From Zygnema cylindricum (Eukaryota; Streptophyta; Zygnematophyceae; Zygnematales; Zygnemataceae), in the NCBI GenBank assembly GCA_037447655.1, contig JBBHKE010001413.1, positions 7,830 to 55,156 on the forward strand: a stretch of DNA of 47,327 nt, given 5' to 3'. The position numbers were made by a program, and so were the translations under genes. The notes beneath the pieces are model-generated. The model was given only the letters and a program-made list of their open reading frames with translations. It was not told where the DNA came from and did not search any database. Each line of letters opens with the position of its first letter. The first letter of the stretch is position 1. Shown here in pieces: positions 42,849 to 47,327 of the stretch.

Positions 42849-45750
42849 TCAATACCACCTTTCAATAGTGTTATCTGGATTGAGCTTTAGTTTTAACACC
42901 CACTTGCATCCAATAGGTGTCCTGTCCGGTGGGCATTCCACTAACTCCCATGTTTTGGCTTTCATAATGGAAGCCATCTCATCATTTATCGCTCTGACCC
43001 ATCTGTCCTTTTCTAGATTGTTCACTGCCTTTAAAGAAGTTTCTGGTTCATTAGGGTGTGACAATTGTGTCACCTGGTTGATGGCCTGTTTTTCTTACAG
43101 CCTTTTGCTGCTCCATTGCCCTCCTTCAAACTCTGAGGTTGGAATGGAGGGGAGTCTTGGGTTCTTCCGAACGTCATCACCTATTCCCCCGTCCATGGAT
43201 TCTGGTTCCACTCTCACTTCTCTATTTCCTCGGAGTGAGCTGGGAGATGTGAATCCACAAGTGGCTCTGATTTTTTTTTGGGTGTGCCTTGATCTGTTGA
43301 GTCACATTGATATCAGGGAGATATGAATCTACTTCATTTTCCGATTCAAATATGATCCTGATAGTTGAAGGGATCTACATGTTTCATGTCATCCATCACC
43401 ACTATATGCTTAACCATTATGATGTCTTGTTTTCCTAAATCATATACTCTATGTCCTTTAACATTTTTGTCATACCCCACTAAGTATCCTAATTTTCCCC
43501 GATCATCCAGTTTCCAATCAAATTTGTCAACGTTCAAACGATACACTTGACTTCCGAATACCTTTAGATGAGACACATCAGGCTTCCTACCAACCCATCT
43601 CTCATATGGTGTTTTTCCCTTTTACAACTGAGGTAAGAACTCCAGTTTTAATATAATATGTACAATTCATAGCCTCGGACCAGAAGCGTCTTCCTATCAT
43701 TTTATCTGTGAGCATGTCTCAGCACTGTCACCTATAGTTCTGTTCAACCTTTTAGCTACACCATTTTGTTCTAAATTTTCAAGAACTGTCTTTTGGTGTT
43801 GCACTCCCTCATCTTTCATGAAATCCTCGAACTGATTAGATGTGTATTCCCCCCCATTATCACTTCTAATTCTCTTAATGAGAGTCCCATGAAGCTTTTT
43901 ACTCTAAGCTTTGTACTCTTTAAAGTATGCTGGTGCTTCAGACTTTGACTTAAGAAAATTGACTCGTGTACCTACACCAATCATCAGTTATCGTGAGCAT
44001 CTACCTTTTTCCATTGAGGCACTCTGGCTGGCCCCCAAATATCTGTTTGGACCAGATCTAAGACCTTTTCTCCTTTATATATAGCAGATTTGGGGAAAGG
44101 CAATGTGTGGGCCTTACCTTGAACACATCCACCACAGTCACTAATCATGTCGTCGTCTTCAAACAGAATCCCTTCCACTACCCCTAGCCTTTTCATATCT
44201 CTCAATCTGTCTAGATGCACATGACCCAACCTCTTATGCCATATCATCATATCAGGAACACCAACATAATAAGCTTTATTCTTTTCATTACTCAAGTTCA
44301 GCCTAAACATCTGTTAGCTACCCTTTTTTGTTGTAAAGTAGACCTTATCATCATACTTAGCTGTGAAGACTCCTTTCCTAGTATAGGTCTCAAAGTCTTT
44401 GTCATCCAAAACAGAGGTGGAGATGAGATTCTTAATCAACTGAGGTATGTAGAGTACATATGAAAAAGTAGCTATAGAGGTATGACCTTCCTCTAGCACT
44501 TTTAGATCTACTGATCCCACTAAATCATTAGTCAGTACTCTCCCATCTCCATACTCTATCTCTACCGTGGGAATCTTCCTCAGATTTGAAAACAACTATT
44601 TTTTACGACATATACGCATTGAGGCACCTGATTCTATGATCCATCCTTCTTTCAGAGCTTCTCAAACAGGTCCAATTGCACACTTCTGCCTTCGTGGGAT
44701 CTCCGTCTCTTCCAACTTTTCATTGAGAAGAAGCTCTCAGTCCTCCTTATCCGAGGTCTCCTCCTCTCAAGACTCCCCTTACACTTGTGTCGTCACAAGT
44801 GCTTTCTCCTTTCCTCCTGAAGATCCACCAGTTTGGCTCTCCTTCAGCCTCAACTTCGTCAACTTGGTGCACTCCGCCATGTAGTGACCAAGTTTCTTGC
44901 AAAAGTGACAGAGTTCTTTCGAAGTCCTCGATTTTCCAAACTGATTTCCCCTTCCACCAAAACTTCCATAAGGTTTTTTTGAATCCTTGCTCCACCAGTT
45001 CCGGCAGCCAGAGCTTCGACGCTCTTTCCTCCCCTCTGGATCTCAATTGTTTTATCACGGACGAGGATCATTTTGACAACTGAATTCCAGATCCATACGC
45101 TGTCATCAAGATCTTGCAGTCGGTTGACCACATTATCATAATCATGCGGTAGTTTCATAATCAGGGTGTTCACTTTTGCTTTCATGGTTCTTGTCCAAAC
45201 GGCACTTTCCAACTCCATATACAAAGATGTTAGGTCATTACAGCAGTCCAATATCTTCCCGCCTTCAGTTCGGCAAGTTGTTGCTTTTGAATAGTACCAC
45301 TTCTATAAATATCTACCTTGTGCCGCCCACGGATCCCCGGCCGCCATTATGTGGAGGTGAGATGTTGCCAAACCCTAAGTGAGATGCCTCAGGATGAAGT
45401 GCCTTGCTGCAATGTTACTGTACTCCCATGTGAGAATATCATTCTCCTCAGTCTTTAGAATCGATGTCTCTATTGCCGAGGCAAAAGGAGTAAAGGGCTC
45501 CTTCCATTTCTCCTTTCCTCCCTCCGACACACTGTTGTCCCCGTCATACGCTTCCTTCGTTGGAACAGATGATGTTCCAAAAAATCAGACTCCGCCAAAC
45601 CCCGGTGGAGTCCTTAGCGATTGACGCCTCACTTGTCCACTCACTATTCCCCAATATTGCTTCTCACACAATGCTCCAGTCATCATCGTTTCCCACTAGA
45701 TGAATCCTATTCCATTGAAAACGGATACCCTAGAGGGTGGGCCTATATCT
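42849..45750 (-). pseudogene. Copia 5' part: gag, protease, integrase, start of RT
   Basis: On the minus strand: a degraded Gag with LPHDYDNVVNRLQDLDDSVW and a CCHC knuckle CHFCKKLGHYMAEC (44910-44869); protease WIIESGAS near 44640-44620, where the catalytic Asp of the usual D-S-G-A is Glu; a GAG-pre-integrase zinc region WHKRLGHVHLDRLRDM and CGGCVQGKAH; the integrase start VQTDIWGPA, then stop-rich core; KTPYERWVGRKPDVSHLKVFG; and the RT start RWVRAINDEMASIMKAKTWE to LKLNPDNTIE. There the sequence switches directly to 3' LTR. No canonical initiator-Met primer-binding site is seen beside the 5' LTR. Confidence 0.82.
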
Positions 45751-46727
45751 TGTAATTATGTGTCCCCCATCACAAAATTCCCCTTTGCTTGCGAATCCTC
45801 TAGTGAATTTGCAATGGCTCACTTTCTGTTGGAACTACTGCCACCCTGTCAGGCAAAATTTTTGGCTGATTACACCGTTGTGTAGCCTGGACACCTTAGA
45901 GTCCACAGTAAAAATTTCACTCAAAACCACCAACCAGACGATTAGTTATCAAGAGGCAATAGTGCCCATTTGTACACAAGCTCTTTGGGAGAGAGGCCGC
46001 TACTTATCAAAAATGTTTGAATCCTAAACCCCTTTCTAAACCCCCCTCTATACTACTGTACGGCACCAATCACAGGATTGTACAGTATAAGAAGGTTAGG
46101 ATTGTACCGTATAAGAAGGTACTGGTCGCGTGGTACCTTTTGTACGGTCTGTATACGGCGTGGCCATGTAGAGGACACTTGTCTCATCCTACCTCGTTCT
46201 GATGCTCTCCACGGATTCCGTTTCCTAACGACAGTACACCACGTGTCATCTGGTGATGCAACGCCCATAAAGCTGATACATCTGGGATGTCGGATTTAGA
46301 CGTCTGATGTAAGCCGACTTTTGATGTTCACTGTCGAAATAAATGTCCAATCCATTTATTTAGTCTGGTACCAGTGGACATATGAAATCTCTTTTAAATA
46401 CGTTATCAAACCCAATATGTCCTAACACAAATATTAGACTATAGGATAACACGGCCGGCTACTCCGACGAACTGTAGGGATCAGGATCAAGTCCTAACTT
46501 GTCCGTAACCCTTTTGGTACATGTTACTTTGACTCTTCTTTGTCTTCTCTGACTGCTCAGGCAACCATGGATCTATCTATCTCTCTCTTTGTGGTCTTCA
46601 GTGACTATGTTAAGTGTGGGGACTAGAGAGAGAGAGAGGTCAGAGCCTAGCTGCCTTAGCAAATATAACCTTTTCATTTTCCTAAACTGACCAAGAAAAT
46701 ACAACAAAAAAATCACATATTTCAACA
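45751..46727 (-). mobile_element. 5' LTR of the minus-strand Copia element
   Basis: On the minus strand it starts TGTTGAAATATGTG at 46727 and ends AATTACA at 45751, matching the ends of the solo LTR with its target duplication. It shares the G-box CACGTGG (46245-46239), GGGTTTGATAACGTATTTAAA, GCCGTACAGTAGTATAGAG and GACAGGGTGGCAGTAGTT. A tRNA-like remnant (box B-like GGATCAAGTCC near 46467) lies antisense to the LTR. Confidence 0.75.
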
Positions 46728-47327
46728 CTCTCCTCTGCTACAGGCACTCGCCAAGGCAACCCTCTAGGTGGACCTTTGTTCACCCTTGCCCATTACGGAG
46801 CCCTTCGTGCTTCCGCAACCGCTTTCCTTTCTTGCCTTTTCCATTTGGTTGCAGATGATACGCACATTATTCAACCTATGGATTTGCCGGCATATAATTT
46901 TTTCAAGGAACGTTTAGCCGAACTCAACCTTTCATTCCAACATTCGAAGTGCGTTATTTGGTCCTCTCATGATATTCCACTTTCCTTTTCTCCCCCTCCT
47001 GTTTTTCAAACTCCTCCCTCGGATAGCATTCGTGTGTTAGGTTGCCCCCTTGGTTCGGATACTTTCGTGACCCAATTTTTTGATGATGCTCTACAGACAG
47101 ATCTAGCCCACGTGGACGACCTCCCTCACCTTCCCGATCCCCAAGTGGCTTTTGCTATGCTAACCGGGTGTTTCCCCCACCCCCTTTCTTACCTTACTCG
47201 TACTTCCCCTCCCACCTCGACGTTTGTCTCATCTCTCTCATCCTTCAATGATCGCCTTATGGACGTCCTTCACACTCTGTTAGGTCATGGGGCATTCGAT
47301 CGCGAGTTTGGGCCTTCAGCCTGCATT
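46728..47327 (+). pseudogene. Non-LTR retrotransposon copy 2, RT core, runs off window
   Basis: One open frame from 46743 to the window end: GTRQGNPLGGPLFTLAHYGALR, the catalytic VADDTHI, NLSFQHSKCVIW, VLGCPLGSDTFV and SSFNDRLMDVLHTLLGHGAF. Motif order fits the palm of a non-LTR-type reverse transcriptase. It continues the element begun at 39314, but the part encoding the first RT motif (the VDVFNAFNTV region of copy 1) is absent from both halves. The element was therefore both split by Copia insertions and lost internal sequence. Confidence 0.75.

Overview
The window looks like plant nuclear DNA, most likely from a non-vascular land plant. That placement is an inference. The evidence is two plant-type R2R3-MYB genes with phase-0 introns, the 3' end of a plant-type glyoxylate/succinic-semialdehyde reductase (GLYR) gene, and a plant-typical mix of Copia, Helitron, TRIM and non-LTR elements. 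Genic sequence is a small part; mobile elements and simple repeats dominate.

Layout. 1-3000 holds nested terminal-inverted-repeat elements: a TTA-flanked MITE inside a TA-flanked element. 3197-10618 is a decayed autonomous Helitron on the minus strand, with its CTAG 3' terminus and hairpin, HUH-Rep and Pif1-like helicase all recognisable. 10619-11606 and 13808-14744 are two copies of a GTAC-rich minisatellite array, each ending in the same TATA-box block; the second copy abuts another Helitron 3' end. 15591-16646 is a solo Copia LTR with a matching 5-bp target duplication. 19490-21408 and 26552-29851 are tandem MYB genes sharing a 347-bp identical tract. 27641-28176, inside intron 3 of the second MYB gene, is a miniature LTR retrotransposon (TRIM) whose LTRs each contain a tRNA cloverleaf. 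A CT tract of about 800 bp follows in the same intron. 30575-39313 contains a duplicated segment of about 1.6 kb, each copy interrupted by a non-LTR element at a different site. The last three GLYR exons (minus strand, 35736-37654) lie between the copies. 39314-47327 is a nest of one split non-LTR element and two half-Copia elements in opposite orientation.

How the parts relate. The MYB genes and GLYR converge (MYB on plus, GLYR on minus). Both have an intron expanded by long tracts that are pyrimidine-rich on the sense strand. Several Copia-type LTRs carry an antisense tRNA-like module at an equivalent place, while the TRIM carries one in sense. The best candidate for something undescribed is the TRIM: a very small LTR retrotransposon with an intact-looking Pol III tRNA-type promoter in each LTR, comparable in design to the 5S-bearing Cassandra TRIMs.
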